Assembly (NCBI GenBank): GCA_023381535.1
Contig: JAMCSN010000033.1
Coordinates: 1 to 28,399 of the forward strand
DNA: 28,399 nucleotides
Direction: 5' to 3'
Source: Bacteroidota bacterium
Lineage (GTDB): Bacteria > Bacteroidota > Ignavibacteria > Ignavibacteriales > Melioribacteraceae
Position numbers and translations under genes: made by a program. The notes below the pieces were generated by a model. That model was not told the DNA's origin, did not search any database, and saw nothing but the letters and a program-made list of their open reading frames with translations. Below, piece by piece: positions 8,086 through 15,152 of this stretch. The stretch's first letter is position 1. Each line of letters begins with the position of its first letter.

Positions 8086-9306
8086 TTAATTTAAATTCTG
8101 CTTCGTAAATTCCGAAATTGAATCAACTACGAATTTGATTTGCTCGTTGGTAAGTTCAGGGTAAATAGGCAAAGCCAGAGAGTTTTCCGACGCATTATTC
8201 GACACTGGATAATCGGTATCAATACATTTCAAAAAAGCAAAACATTCTTGCCGGTGAAACGGAACCGGGTAATAAACTTCGCAACCGATTTCTTTCTTTC
8301 TTAGATAATCCAGCAATGCATTTCTTTTTTCCACTCTAATAATATACTGGTTGTAGATGTGATAATTTTGGGGGTTATTGGTTATTGGTGATTCGTGATT
8401 AGCGGTTGGTGTATTCTTACTATCCGGCTTATAAATTGGTTTTGGAAGTAAGACTTTGTTTTGCAAATCAAAACTTGTTCTTCCCTCCTCTTGAGCGAGA
8501 CCGGCTTGAATAAAATATTTAGTATAAGTTGCTGCGTTCTCTCTTCGTTTTGCAGACCACGAATCAAGATGCGAAAGTTTTACGCGCAGAACTGCAGCTT
8601 GAAGCGCATCTAACCTAAAGTTTCCGCCGATCAATTTATGATAATACTTCGGCTCCATTCCATGCACTCTCATAATGCGCATCTTTTCGCCTAACGCTTC
8701 ATTGTTAGTCGTAACGATTCCTCCGTCGCCGAATCCACCCAGATTTTTGCTAGGAAAAAATGAGAAACAACCGATGTCGCCAATGGTACCAACAAACTTT
8801 CCATCTTTGTACTGAACACCGATAGCTTGGGCGCCGTCTTCGACTACTTTCAAATTATGTTTCTTTGCAATTAACATTATTGAATCCATCTCAGCGCTTT
8901 GTCCGTAAAGATGAACCGGAATGATTGCTTTAGTTTTTGAAGTTATTTTTTTCTCTAGGTCTTGTGGATCCATATTGAATGTGACCGGATCTACATCGGT
9001 AAAAACCGGAGTTGCATTAAGCCGCGCAACCACTCCCGCGGTAGCAAAGAAAGAGTATGTCGGCACAATCACTTCATCGCCGGGCTGGATGTCGATTGCC
9101 ATCAAAGCTAATAGCAATGCGTCCGTACCGGACGAAACACCTACGGCTTTCTTGCATCCGAGGTATTGACAAATTTCTTCTTCAAGTTTTGCAACATCGG
9201 GACCCATAATAAAATATTGCGAATCGATAACACGCTGAACAGCCTCGTCAATTTCTTTTTTAATCGATTGGTATTGCGGTTTCAAATCAAGCAATGGTAC
9301 TTTCAT
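8086..9306 (-). CDS. DegT/DnrJ/EryC1/StrS sugar aminotransferase (WbpE-like)
   Basis: PLP-dependent enzyme that transaminates a keto-sugar nucleotide. From the neighbours, the likely substrate is the UDP-3-keto-GlcNAc-uronate made by the next-door dehydrogenase, with glutamate as donor. The PLP lysine is K187 in FFPSKNLGGFGDGG. SSGTDALLLAL (cofactor phosphate region), VEDGAQAIG (PLP-ring aspartate) and VYYPVPFHRQ are also family hallmarks. At 406 residues it is longer than the usual 360-380, largely because of a linker at about 290-312 (SKNTPTANHESPITNNPQ), which is encoded by a degenerate heptanucleotide repeat. The start overlaps the stop of the acetyltransferase by 4 bp (ATGA), so translation is probably coupled. 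It is last in a three-gene operon; the order 10828 to 8086 gives dehydrogenase, acetyltransferase, aminotransferase. Confidence 0.9.
   Translation of the reverse strand: MKVPLLDLKPQYQSIKKEIDEAVQRVIDSQYFIMGPDVAKLEEEICQYLGCKKAVGVSSGTDALLLALMAIDIQPGDEVIVPTYSFFATAGVVARLNATPVFTDVDPVTFNMDPQDLEKKITSKTKAIIPVHLYGQSAEMDSIMLIAKKHNLKVVEDGAQAIGVQYKDGKFVGTIGDIGCFSFFPSKNLGGFGDGGIVTTNNEALGEKMRIMRVHGMEPKYYHKLIGGNFRLDALQAAVLRVKLSHLDSWSAKRRENAATYTKYFIQAGLAQEEGRTSFDLQNKVLLPKPIYKPDSKNTPTANHESPITNNPQNYHIYNQYIIRVEKRNALLDYLRKKEIGCEVYYPVPFHRQECFAFLKCIDTDYPVSNNASENSLALPIYPELTNEQIKFVVDSISEFTKQNLN
8372..8413. repeat. Degenerate heptanucleotide tandem repeat inside the aminotransferase gene
   Basis: On the plus strand about six 7-bp units are readable: GGTTATT, GGTTATT, GGTGATT, CGTGATT, AGCGGTT, GGTGTAT. 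Their translation in the minus-strand gene is the low-complexity linker at about residues 298-312. Short heptamer arrays of this look are usually intergenic. Confidence 0.7.
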
Positions 9307-9881
9307 TCAACCTCCGAAACGGTATTATTTATCAACTTATATTTTTTATTTGATTTACTGCAGTATGCAATTCCGTCAGAATCAAAAATCAATTTTTGTC
9401 CAGCTTCACTCAACCATCCAACTTGTTTTGCCGGATTGCCAACAACCAATGCATAATCCGGGACGTCTTTGGTAACAACTGCACCGGCGCCGATGAAAGC
9501 GAACTTGCCAATCGTATGACCGCATACAATTGTGCAGTTAGCGCCAAGCGAAGCGCCTTCTTTCACCAAAGTTTTAATATAAAATTGAGAGCCAACTTGG
9601 GGATACTTGCTTCTCGGATCGATAATATTTGTGAACACCATTGAAGGTCCGCAGAAAACATAATCTTCAAGTTCGACGCCTTCATAAACTGAAACGTTGT
9701 TTTGAATCTTCACAAAATTTCCGATGACAACATTAGTACCGACATTTACGTTCTGACCAAGCACGCTGTTCTTTCCAATTCGCGCGCCTTTCTGAACATG
9801 AGAGAAGTGCCAGATTTTTGTTCCGTCGCCAATCTCAACGTCATCATCGATGTACGAAGATTCGTGAACGAAGTAGCTCAT
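9303..9881 (-). CDS. Left-handed beta-helix N-acetyltransferase (WbpD/WlbB-like)
   Basis: Cytoplasmic acetyl-CoA-dependent transferase of 192 residues, likely acetylating the 3-amino group of UDP-GlcNAc3NA to give the 2,3-diacetamido uronic acid. The sequence is almost entirely hexapeptide repeats (IGDGTKIWHFSHV, IGKNSVLGQNVNVG, IGNFVKIQNNVSV, FIGAGAVVTKDVPDYALVVG). It has the insert VFCGPSMVFTNIIDPRS, which I recognise from the WbpD/WlbB group. Length matches the family. It overlaps by ATGA both the upstream dehydrogenase (9878-9881) and the downstream aminotransferase (9303-9306). A different amino-sugar acceptor is possible if the two missing pathway steps do not exist elsewhere in the genome. 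Confidence 0.88.
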   Translation of the reverse strand: MSYFVHESSYIDDDVEIGDGTKIWHFSHVQKGARIGKNSVLGQNVNVGTNVVIGNFVKIQNNVSVYEGVELEDYVFCGPSMVFTNIIDPRSKYPQVGSQFYIKTLVKEGASLGANCTIVCGHTIGKFAFIGAGAVVTKDVPDYALVVGNPAKQVGWLSEAGQKLIFDSDGIAYCSKSNKKYKLINNTVSEVE

Positions 9882-10828
9882 AGTTTTGAACCCTCCAAAT
9901 GTGGGTGGAATAAATCTCCCTTGGCTTTCGGTTTTTCAGAACGGATTCTGTAAACGGTTTCAATGGAAGGATAAGCATCATCAATACCAAGACCCTTTCC
10001 TTTCAAAACTTCTTCATAAACTTTAGTGTGCAGTTCCGTGAATCCATCCGTAAATTCGATCTCTTCTTCGTTAACTATAATTGAACGGTAAGTCTTCTTC
10101 CCTTTTATTTTTGCCTCACCAGGTAAATCATGTTCGTCAACGGAAAGATACCATACTACGTTTGCGTTTTTTAGTTCGAGTAATCCACTCATTTTTTTCT
10201 GTTCGGATAGAAAGACATGACTCTCACTGACTTCACCGAAAAGCCATATGAGCAAATCGAAAAGATGTATTCCAATATTTGTGGCGATGCCGCCGGATTT
10301 TTCGTCTTCACCTTTCCATGAATAAAAATACCATTTGCCGCGCGAAGTTATATAAGTCAGTTCAACTGTCGGTTTGGAATTGAACTTCACCAATCCCATT
10401 TTCTTTTTCAATTCGATGATTGAAGGATGATACCGTAACTGCATTACGGTGTAAACTTTCTTGCCGGTTTCTTTTTCAACAAGTTGCAGCGCATCAAGAT
10501 TGGATGGATTGAGCACCAATGGTTTCTCACAAATTACATCGGCGCCGGTATGCAATCCTAATCTGATGTGACTATCGTGCAAATAATTTGGCGAACAGAC
10601 AGTTAAGTAATCTACTTTGTTTGATCTATCGAGCCGAAGTTTTTCGAGATGACGTTCAAACCTTTCATGCTCAACAAAAAAATCTGCGCCGGGGAAAAAT
10701 GAATCCAAAATTCCGACTGAGTCGTGCGTGTCCAAAGCCGCAACCAAGTCGTTTCCCGAATCTTTGATTGCTTTCAGATGTCGCGGTGCTACATATCCGG
10801 CAACACCGGTAATCGCAAATTTTTTCAT
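9878..10828 (-). CDS. Gfo/Idh/MocA-family sugar dehydrogenase (WbpB/WlbA-like)
   Basis: NAD-dependent oxidoreductase expected to oxidise C3 of UDP-GlcNAc-uronic acid, the step before transamination. The N-terminus FAITGVAGYVAPRHLKAI is the characteristic nucleotide-binding loop of the WlbA/WbpB subgroup. The family motif E101-K102-P103 is present, and GGIATNIGIHLFDLLIW carries the C-terminal-domain histidine. The protein is 316 residues, normal for the group. I start at the ATG at 10828; two TTG codons lie just upstream (10834, 10831), and no convincing Shine-Dalgarno is visible. It is the first gene of the operon, divergent from the transporter at 10939 with only 110 bases between, which must hold both promoters. 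WbpA- and WbpI-like partners are not in this window. Confidence 0.88.
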   Translation of the reverse strand: MKKFAITGVAGYVAPRHLKAIKDSGNDLVAALDTHDSVGILDSFFPGADFFVEHERFERHLEKLRLDRSNKVDYLTVCSPNYLHDSHIRLGLHTGADVICEKPLVLNPSNLDALQLVEKETGKKVYTVMQLRYHPSIIELKKKMGLVKFNSKPTVELTYITSRGKWYFYSWKGEDEKSGGIATNIGIHLFDLLIWLFGEVSESHVFLSEQKKMSGLLELKNANVVWYLSVDEHDLPGEAKIKGKKTYRSIIVNEEEIEFTDGFTELHTKVYEEVLKGKGLGIDDAYPSIETVYRIRSEKPKAKGDLFHPHLEGSKL

Positions 10829-10938
10829 CAACAATTACTTAAAAGTTTGATGGGAAAATTAAATAAATGCATCTTGAATCACTATAATATTTATTCGATT
10901 TATCTTAAATTGCGCAACAAATTATCGACGGAGTATTC

Positions 10939-12207
10939 GTGAACCTCTCGCAAGAAATCCAAAAACTGAAAAGCGGTTTTCAATCTTCTTTCTGGGTTGC
11001 CAACGGAATGGAGCTCTTCGAACGTTTAGCTTACTACGGTCAACAAATCGTCTTCATGGTTTACATGAGAGACAAACTTGGTTTCAGCGAATCCGAAGCC
11101 GGACAACTTTCCGGTATTTTCGGTGGAGTTCTTTATTTGCTTCCTATTCTAGGAGGAACACTTGCAGACAAATGGGGATTTAGAAAAGCGTTTCATGTTG
11201 CGTTTTCAATTTTGGCACTCGGTTATTTCTTGATCGGATCTCTTGGCATGAGCGCATTCTCCGGAATCTACGGCGGCTTTGATCACTTTTGGTTAGTAAT
11301 GATTTTCTTGCTGTTAACTGCTTTCGGAGGTTCATTCATAAAACCATCGGTTTTGGGAACTGTTGCCGCGGCATCTACTGAAGATTCCAAATCACTTGGC
11401 TATGCAATTTATTATTGGCTGGTAAATGTCGGCGCCATGTTAGGACCGACGATAGCTTATTTCGTCCGCGATAGTTTCGGCAACGAATTTGTTTACCTCG
11501 TTTCGTCAATAAGCTGTTTAGCCATGCTGATTGTTAATTTGATTATGTACAAAGATGTTAGAAGCGAGAAGGATGAAGTGGTTGTTGAATCGCTAGGCAA
11601 GAAGATCCAAAACCTATTTGTTGTTCTAGCAAATTTTAAGTTCATGATTTTCCTTTTGATCTATTCATTGTATTGGATCATTTTCTGGCAAGAGTTCATA
11701 ATTGTTCCATACTATATAACGGACTTTATCAGTAGAAGCGCGCCTTATGAAATTTACCAATCATGGGCCGGCGCAGGTGCAATAATTTTATTGCAGATTC
11801 CTTTAAACAGATTAACTAAGAAATTGCCGACGCATTCTGCAATCCTAACCGGTTTTGCAATATCAAGTTTGATTTGGCTCATCATCGCAATACATCCCAG
11901 CATTCCAGCCATTGTAGCCGGCGTCGCAACATTTTCAATCGGCGAGATGATTCAAGCGCCGCGATACTACGAATACATTTCAGAAATCGCGCCTCCGGGA
12001 CAGCAGGGTTTGTATCAAGGCTATGCTTTTCTACCAATTGCAATTGCAAGATTCGTCGGCGACCCGTTTGGCGGATGGCTTTACGAACAGTTTGCAACGA
12101 AGACAAACAATACAAACGTAATTTTCATGACGTTGTTCGGAATCGGTGTAGCGGCTACGATTTGTATGTTTATTTACAATAAGTTTGCTGTTGAAAAATC
12201 GCGATAG
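10939..12207 (+). CDS. POT/PTR2-like proton-coupled transporter (MFS)
   Basis: Inner-membrane secondary transporter of 422 residues with about twelve hydrophobic segments. Near the N-terminus it has the proton-coupled oligopeptide transporter signature ExxER..YYG (E25, E28, R29, Y32, Y33, G34), followed by GGTLADKWGFRK, an MFS loop motif, and FGGSFIKPSVLG. Size is at the short end for the family. The start is GTG with CGGAG a few bases upstream. It is followed after 23 and then 8 bases by the two agmatine-to-putrescine enzymes, so it is probably co-transcribed with them. It might import peptides, agmatine or another arginine-derived compound; the substrate is an inference from context only. 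Confidence 0.8.
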   Translation: MNLSQEIQKLKSGFQSSFWVANGMELFERLAYYGQQIVFMVYMRDKLGFSESEAGQLSGIFGGVLYLLPILGGTLADKWGFRKAFHVAFSILALGYFLIGSLGMSAFSGIYGGFDHFWLVMIFLLLTAFGGSFIKPSVLGTVAAASTEDSKSLGYAIYYWLVNVGAMLGPTIAYFVRDSFGNEFVYLVSSISCLAMLIVNLIMYKDVRSEKDEVVVESLGKKIQNLFVVLANFKFMIFLLIYSLYWIIFWQEFIIVPYYITDFISRSAPYEIYQSWAGAGAIILLQIPLNRLTKKLPTHSAILTGFAISSLIWLIIAIHPSIPAIVAGVATFSIGEMIQAPRYYEYISEIAPPGQQGLYQGYAFLPIAIARFVGDPFGGWLYEQFATKTNNTNVIFMTLFGIGVAATICMFIYNKFAVEKSR

Positions 12208-12230
12208 TCATTTACAAGTTTGGACAGAAC

Positions 12231-13121
12231 ATGACAAAGAATAAAAAATTTAAAATCGGATTACTGCAGATGTCTTTCACTGCCGATCCGGACAAGAACC
12301 TCAAGAAAACTTTATCGTGGGTGGAAAAAGCCGAAAAGAAGGGCGCAAAAATAATTTGTCTGCCTGAACTTTACCGATCACAATATTTTTGCCAAAAGGA
12401 AGATTCTTCCCTTTTCAATCTTGCCGAAACAATCCCGGGTCCGTCAACAAAAGCATTTCAGTCTGCGGCTAAAAAATTAAAAGTTTCTATCATCGTTCCG
12501 ATTTTCGAAAAAAGAGCGCACGGACTTTATCATAACACAGCGGTTGTGATCGATGCGGACGGAAAGATTCTTGGTACATATAGAAAAATGCACATACCCG
12601 ACGATCCGGCATACTATGAAAAATTTTATTTCACTCCCGGCGATCTTGGTTTCAAATCGTTCAAAACGAAATACGGAGAGATCGGAACGCTGATCTGCTG
12701 GGACCAGTGGTATCCGGAAGGCGCTCGAATCACGGCATTGAAAGGCGCAAACGTTTTGTTTTTCCCCACCGCTATCGGCTGGCATCCAAATGAGAAAAAG
12801 AAACACGGAGAAGCTCAAAGAGATTCTTGGATTACGATTCAGCGTTCACATGCCATTGCCAATGGTGTTTATGTCGCGTCGGTTAATCGTGTGGGTTTTG
12901 AACGGCCTGTGAAAGAACAAGCCGGAATAGAATTTTGGGGTTCGTCATTTATTGCAAGTCCGCAAGGCGTTATTCTCGCACAAGCATCAGTCGATAAAGA
13001 AGAAATTCTTGTTGCCGAAGTAAGTCTTGACCATCTTGAAAACGTGAGAAGAAACTGGCCGTTCTTGCGCGACAGAAGAATTGATGCTTACCAGGGCATC
13101 ACTGAAAGATTTCTAAAATAG
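12231..13121 (+). CDS. aguB: N-carbamoylputrescine amidase
   Basis: Cytoplasmic nitrilase-superfamily hydrolase that converts N-carbamoylputrescine to putrescine, CO2 and ammonia. The Glu-Lys-Cys triad is readable as E46 (CLPELYRSQYFC), K119 (TYRKMHIPDDP) and C156 (LICWDQWYPEGAR). The segments FFPTAIGWHP and VNRVGFE are typical of the AguB branch. The length of 296 residues fits the family. It lies between the transporter and agmatine deiminase on the same strand with short gaps, an established AguB-AguA pairing that strongly supports the substrate. Only a weak GGA ribosome site precedes the ATG. Confidence 0.92.
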   Translation: MTKNKKFKIGLLQMSFTADPDKNLKKTLSWVEKAEKKGAKIICLPELYRSQYFCQKEDSSLFNLAETIPGPSTKAFQSAAKKLKVSIIVPIFEKRAHGLYHNTAVVIDADGKILGTYRKMHIPDDPAYYEKFYFTPGDLGFKSFKTKYGEIGTLICWDQWYPEGARITALKGANVLFFPTAIGWHPNEKKKHGEAQRDSWITIQRSHAIANGVYVASVNRVGFERPVKEQAGIEFWGSSFIASPQGVILAQASVDKEEILVAEVSLDHLENVRRNWPFLRDRRIDAYQGITERFLK

Positions 13122-13129
13122 AATTTGAT

Positions 13130-14170
13130 ATGATGAACAAATTTTTACGTCTTCCAGCCGAATGGGAACCGCACAAATCAACTATCATTTGCTGGCCTCA
13201 TCAAAAAGAAGATTGGCCCGGAAAATTTTCACCGATACCTTGGGTGTACGCCGAGATCGTTAAGAATTTAGTCCCCGGCGAGCGTGTAAGAATCATAATT
13301 CAGTCGCAAGAACAAAAAAAGAAAGTTCAAAAAATGCTTCAGAAGAATTATGTTGATTTGGCTTACGTCGATTTCATTGTTGCACAAACCGACCGCGGCT
13401 GGATGCGCGATTCATCTCCGGCATTTGTAAAATCCGGCGAGGAAACAATCGGCATCAGTTTTCGATTCAACGGGTGGGCTAAGTACAATAATTGGAAGAA
13501 GGACAAAAATATTCAGCGCGTTCTTTCAAGAAAACTTAAGCATGAAATGTTCGAAGCTGTCCATAACGGCAGAAAAGTTGTGCTTGAAGGCGGAGCGATA
13601 GATGTTAACGGTCGCGGAACACTTTTGACCACTGAAGAATGCCTGCTCGATGAAAATGTTCAGACGAGAAATCCCGGGTTCACTAAGAATGATTACGAAA
13701 AGATCTTCCGCAAATACTTTGGTGTTACAAATGTGATTTGGCTTGGCAAAGGAATTGTCGGAGATGATACTCACGGTCATGTTGACGATCTCTGCCGCTT
13801 TGTTAACAGCAACACGGTTGTGCTTTGCAAAGAGATAAACAGCTCAGAAGAAAATTATCTTTTGCTCGAAGATAATTTTGCACGGTTGAAAAATGCGCAA
13901 TTGGAAGACGGATCGAAAATAAATGTGGTAGAACTTCCAATGCCATCGCCTCTCTATTTTGATAACATGCGTGTGCCGGCGAGTTATGCCAATTTTTATA
14001 TTTCAAATCGTAAAGTGTTGGTCCCGACTTTTAATGATCCGAATGACAGAATCGCGCTGAACATTCTTGCAGAATTATTCACGGATCGAATTGTTATGGG
14101 AATTAATGCTGTGGATTTGGTTTGGGGTTTGGGAACGCTTCATTGTTTAACACACGAAGAACCGGAATAA
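13130..14170 (+). CDS. aguA: Agmatine deiminase
   Basis: Cytoplasmic guanidino-group modifying enzyme that hydrolyses agmatine to N-carbamoylputrescine and ammonia, feeding the enzyme encoded just upstream. Readable family signatures: LPAEWEPHKSTIICWP at the start, the substrate aspartate D94 in GWMRDSSP, H217 and D219 in DDTHGHVDD, and the nucleophile C339 in GLGTLHCLTHEEPE. The length of 346 residues is normal. It starts 8 bases after aguB, with two adjacent ATG codons (13130, 13133), so the first residue is uncertain. It ends only 10 bases from the convergent YjbQ gene. I see no arginine decarboxylase here, so agmatine must come from elsewhere in the genome or from outside. Confidence 0.93.
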   Translation: MMNKFLRLPAEWEPHKSTIICWPHQKEDWPGKFSPIPWVYAEIVKNLVPGERVRIIIQSQEQKKKVQKMLQKNYVDLAYVDFIVAQTDRGWMRDSSPAFVKSGEETIGISFRFNGWAKYNNWKKDKNIQRVLSRKLKHEMFEAVHNGRKVVLEGGAIDVNGRGTLLTTEECLLDENVQTRNPGFTKNDYEKIFRKYFGVTNVIWLGKGIVGDDTHGHVDDLCRFVNSNTVVLCKEINSSEENYLLLEDNFARLKNAQLEDGSKINVVELPMPSPLYFDNMRVPASYANFYISNRKVLVPTFNDPNDRIALNILAELFTDRIVMGINAVDLVWGLGTLHCLTHEEPE

Positions 14171-14180
14171 AGAAAACGTT

Positions 14181-14603
14181 TTACTCGTCGTTAACTGTTA
14201 TAACAATTCTTCTTGAGCCGCCATAGTTACGATGTTCACACAAATAAATTCCTTGCCAAGTACCAAGATTGAATTTTCCATTCGTAACCGGAAGCGTTAC
14301 CGAACTACCGAGTAATGACGATTTAATGTGAGAAGTCATATCGTCGGTCCCTTCCAACGTATGCTGGAAATAGGAAGCATTCTCCGGAACAATCTTGTCG
14401 AAATACATTTCCATGTCGGAACGAACGGTGGGGTCTGCGTTTTCATTCAGCGTTATAGATGCTGATGTATGTTTGATAAAGATGTGCGCAATTCCGACAG
14501 AAACTTTTGCTAGTTCTGGGATTTGCGTTTCTATTTCATCCGTGATGAGATGAAATCCGCGCGGCTTTGGTTTGAGCGATATTTCTTTTTGAAAAAAACT
14601 CAT
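14181..14603 (-). CDS. YjbQ/UPF0047 family protein
   Basis: Small cytoplasmic protein of 140 residues from a widespread family whose members show weak thiamine-phosphate synthase activity; the true role is poorly settled. Family motifs are clear: HTSASITLNENADPTV, then DDMTSHIKSSLLGSS, then LGTWQGIYLCEHRNYGG. The histidines in the first and second blocks are the likely metal or active-site residues. It overlaps the alkyltransferase gene by 4 bp (ATGA at 14600-14603), so the two are probably translated together. A palindrome AAAACGTTTT (14174-14183) covers the convergent junction with aguA. Confidence 0.9.
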   Translation of the reverse strand: MSFFQKEISLKPKPRGFHLITDEIETQIPELAKVSVGIAHIFIKHTSASITLNENADPTVRSDMEMYFDKIVPENASYFQHTLEGTDDMTSHIKSSLLGSSVTLPVTNGKFNLGTWQGIYLCEHRNYGGSRRIVITVNDE

Positions 14604-15088
14604 CGGAAAAGACTCATTTGATGTGCGCCGCCGGAATATTTTTGTTCATGTTCGAGCAGCCATTTTTTACGCCATAATCCCCTGCCGTAACCGGTTAAGC
14701 TTCCGTCGCTTCCAATTACACGATGGCACGGAATGATAATAGAAATTTCATTTTGACCGTTAGCGTTGGCAACAGCACGGATTGCTTTTTCATCGCCAAG
14801 TTTTCTTGAAAGTTCGAGATACGAGGTTGTCGCTCCGAATGGTATTTCCAAAAGTTCTTTCCAAACTTTCTTCTGAAACTCTGTCCCTTCCGGTTCTAAC
14901 CGCAATTCAAATTCTTTGCGGGCACCTTTGAAGTATTCATCCAGTTGCAGGGCGCAATTTTCTAAATAATCGTTTGTAGAAAAATCAGTCTTCGGTTCTT
15001 CATCCTTAAAATAAATTGCGGCAATGGAATTGTCGGTGCCGGAGATTTCCATCAATCCAATTGGTGAATTATAAATTGCTTTGTTCAT
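14600..15088 (-). CDS. ogt: Methylated-DNA--protein-cysteine methyltransferase (Ogt type)
   Basis: DNA repair protein that takes the alkyl group from O6-alkylguanine onto its own cysteine. The acceptor is C121 in IIPCHRVIG, and the arginine finger is probably R104 in KAIRAVANANGQN. The helix-turn-helix region EFQKKVWKELLEIPFGATTSY is standard. The length of 162 residues with no extra N-terminal regulatory domain makes it Ogt-like rather than Ada-like. It starts 49 bases after the sensor gene's stop and overlaps yjbQ by ATGA. Regulation by the neighbouring sensor is not implied. Confidence 0.94.
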   Translation of the reverse strand: MNKAIYNSPIGLMEISGTDNSIAAIYFKDEEPKTDFSTNDYLENCALQLDEYFKGARKEFELRLEPEGTEFQKKVWKELLEIPFGATTSYLELSRKLGDEKAIRAVANANGQNEISIIIPCHRVIGSDGSLTGYGRGLWRKKWLLEHEQKYSGGAHQMSLFR

Positions 15089-15127
15089 ACTGAAAAAAGA
15101 ATTTGTTGATCATGAGAAGTTGAAGGT

Positions 15128-15152
15128 AAAAAAATATTTACTCAAATATTTT
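15128..15152 (-). terminator. Weak AT-only terminator at the end of the sensor gene
   Basis: On the minus strand AAAATATTT, loop GAGT, AAATATTTT form a 9-bp stem that runs into a seven-T tract and overlaps the stop codon of the hybrid sensor. The stem has no G-C pairs, so any termination would be partial. Confidence 0.35.

Noticed and set aside
8372..8413. Heptamer array as a phase-variation switch
   Set aside because: The units are degenerate, so slippage should be rare, and the frame is intact; a switch would need nearly perfect units.
11874..12182. Second plus-strand frame (102 codons) within the transporter gene
   Set aside because: It overlaps the transporter in another frame and its His/Arg/Ser-rich composition is typical of an out-of-frame reading.
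13803..14006. Minus-strand frame inside agmatine deiminase
   Set aside because: It lies fully opposite a strongly conserved enzyme and has no features of its own.
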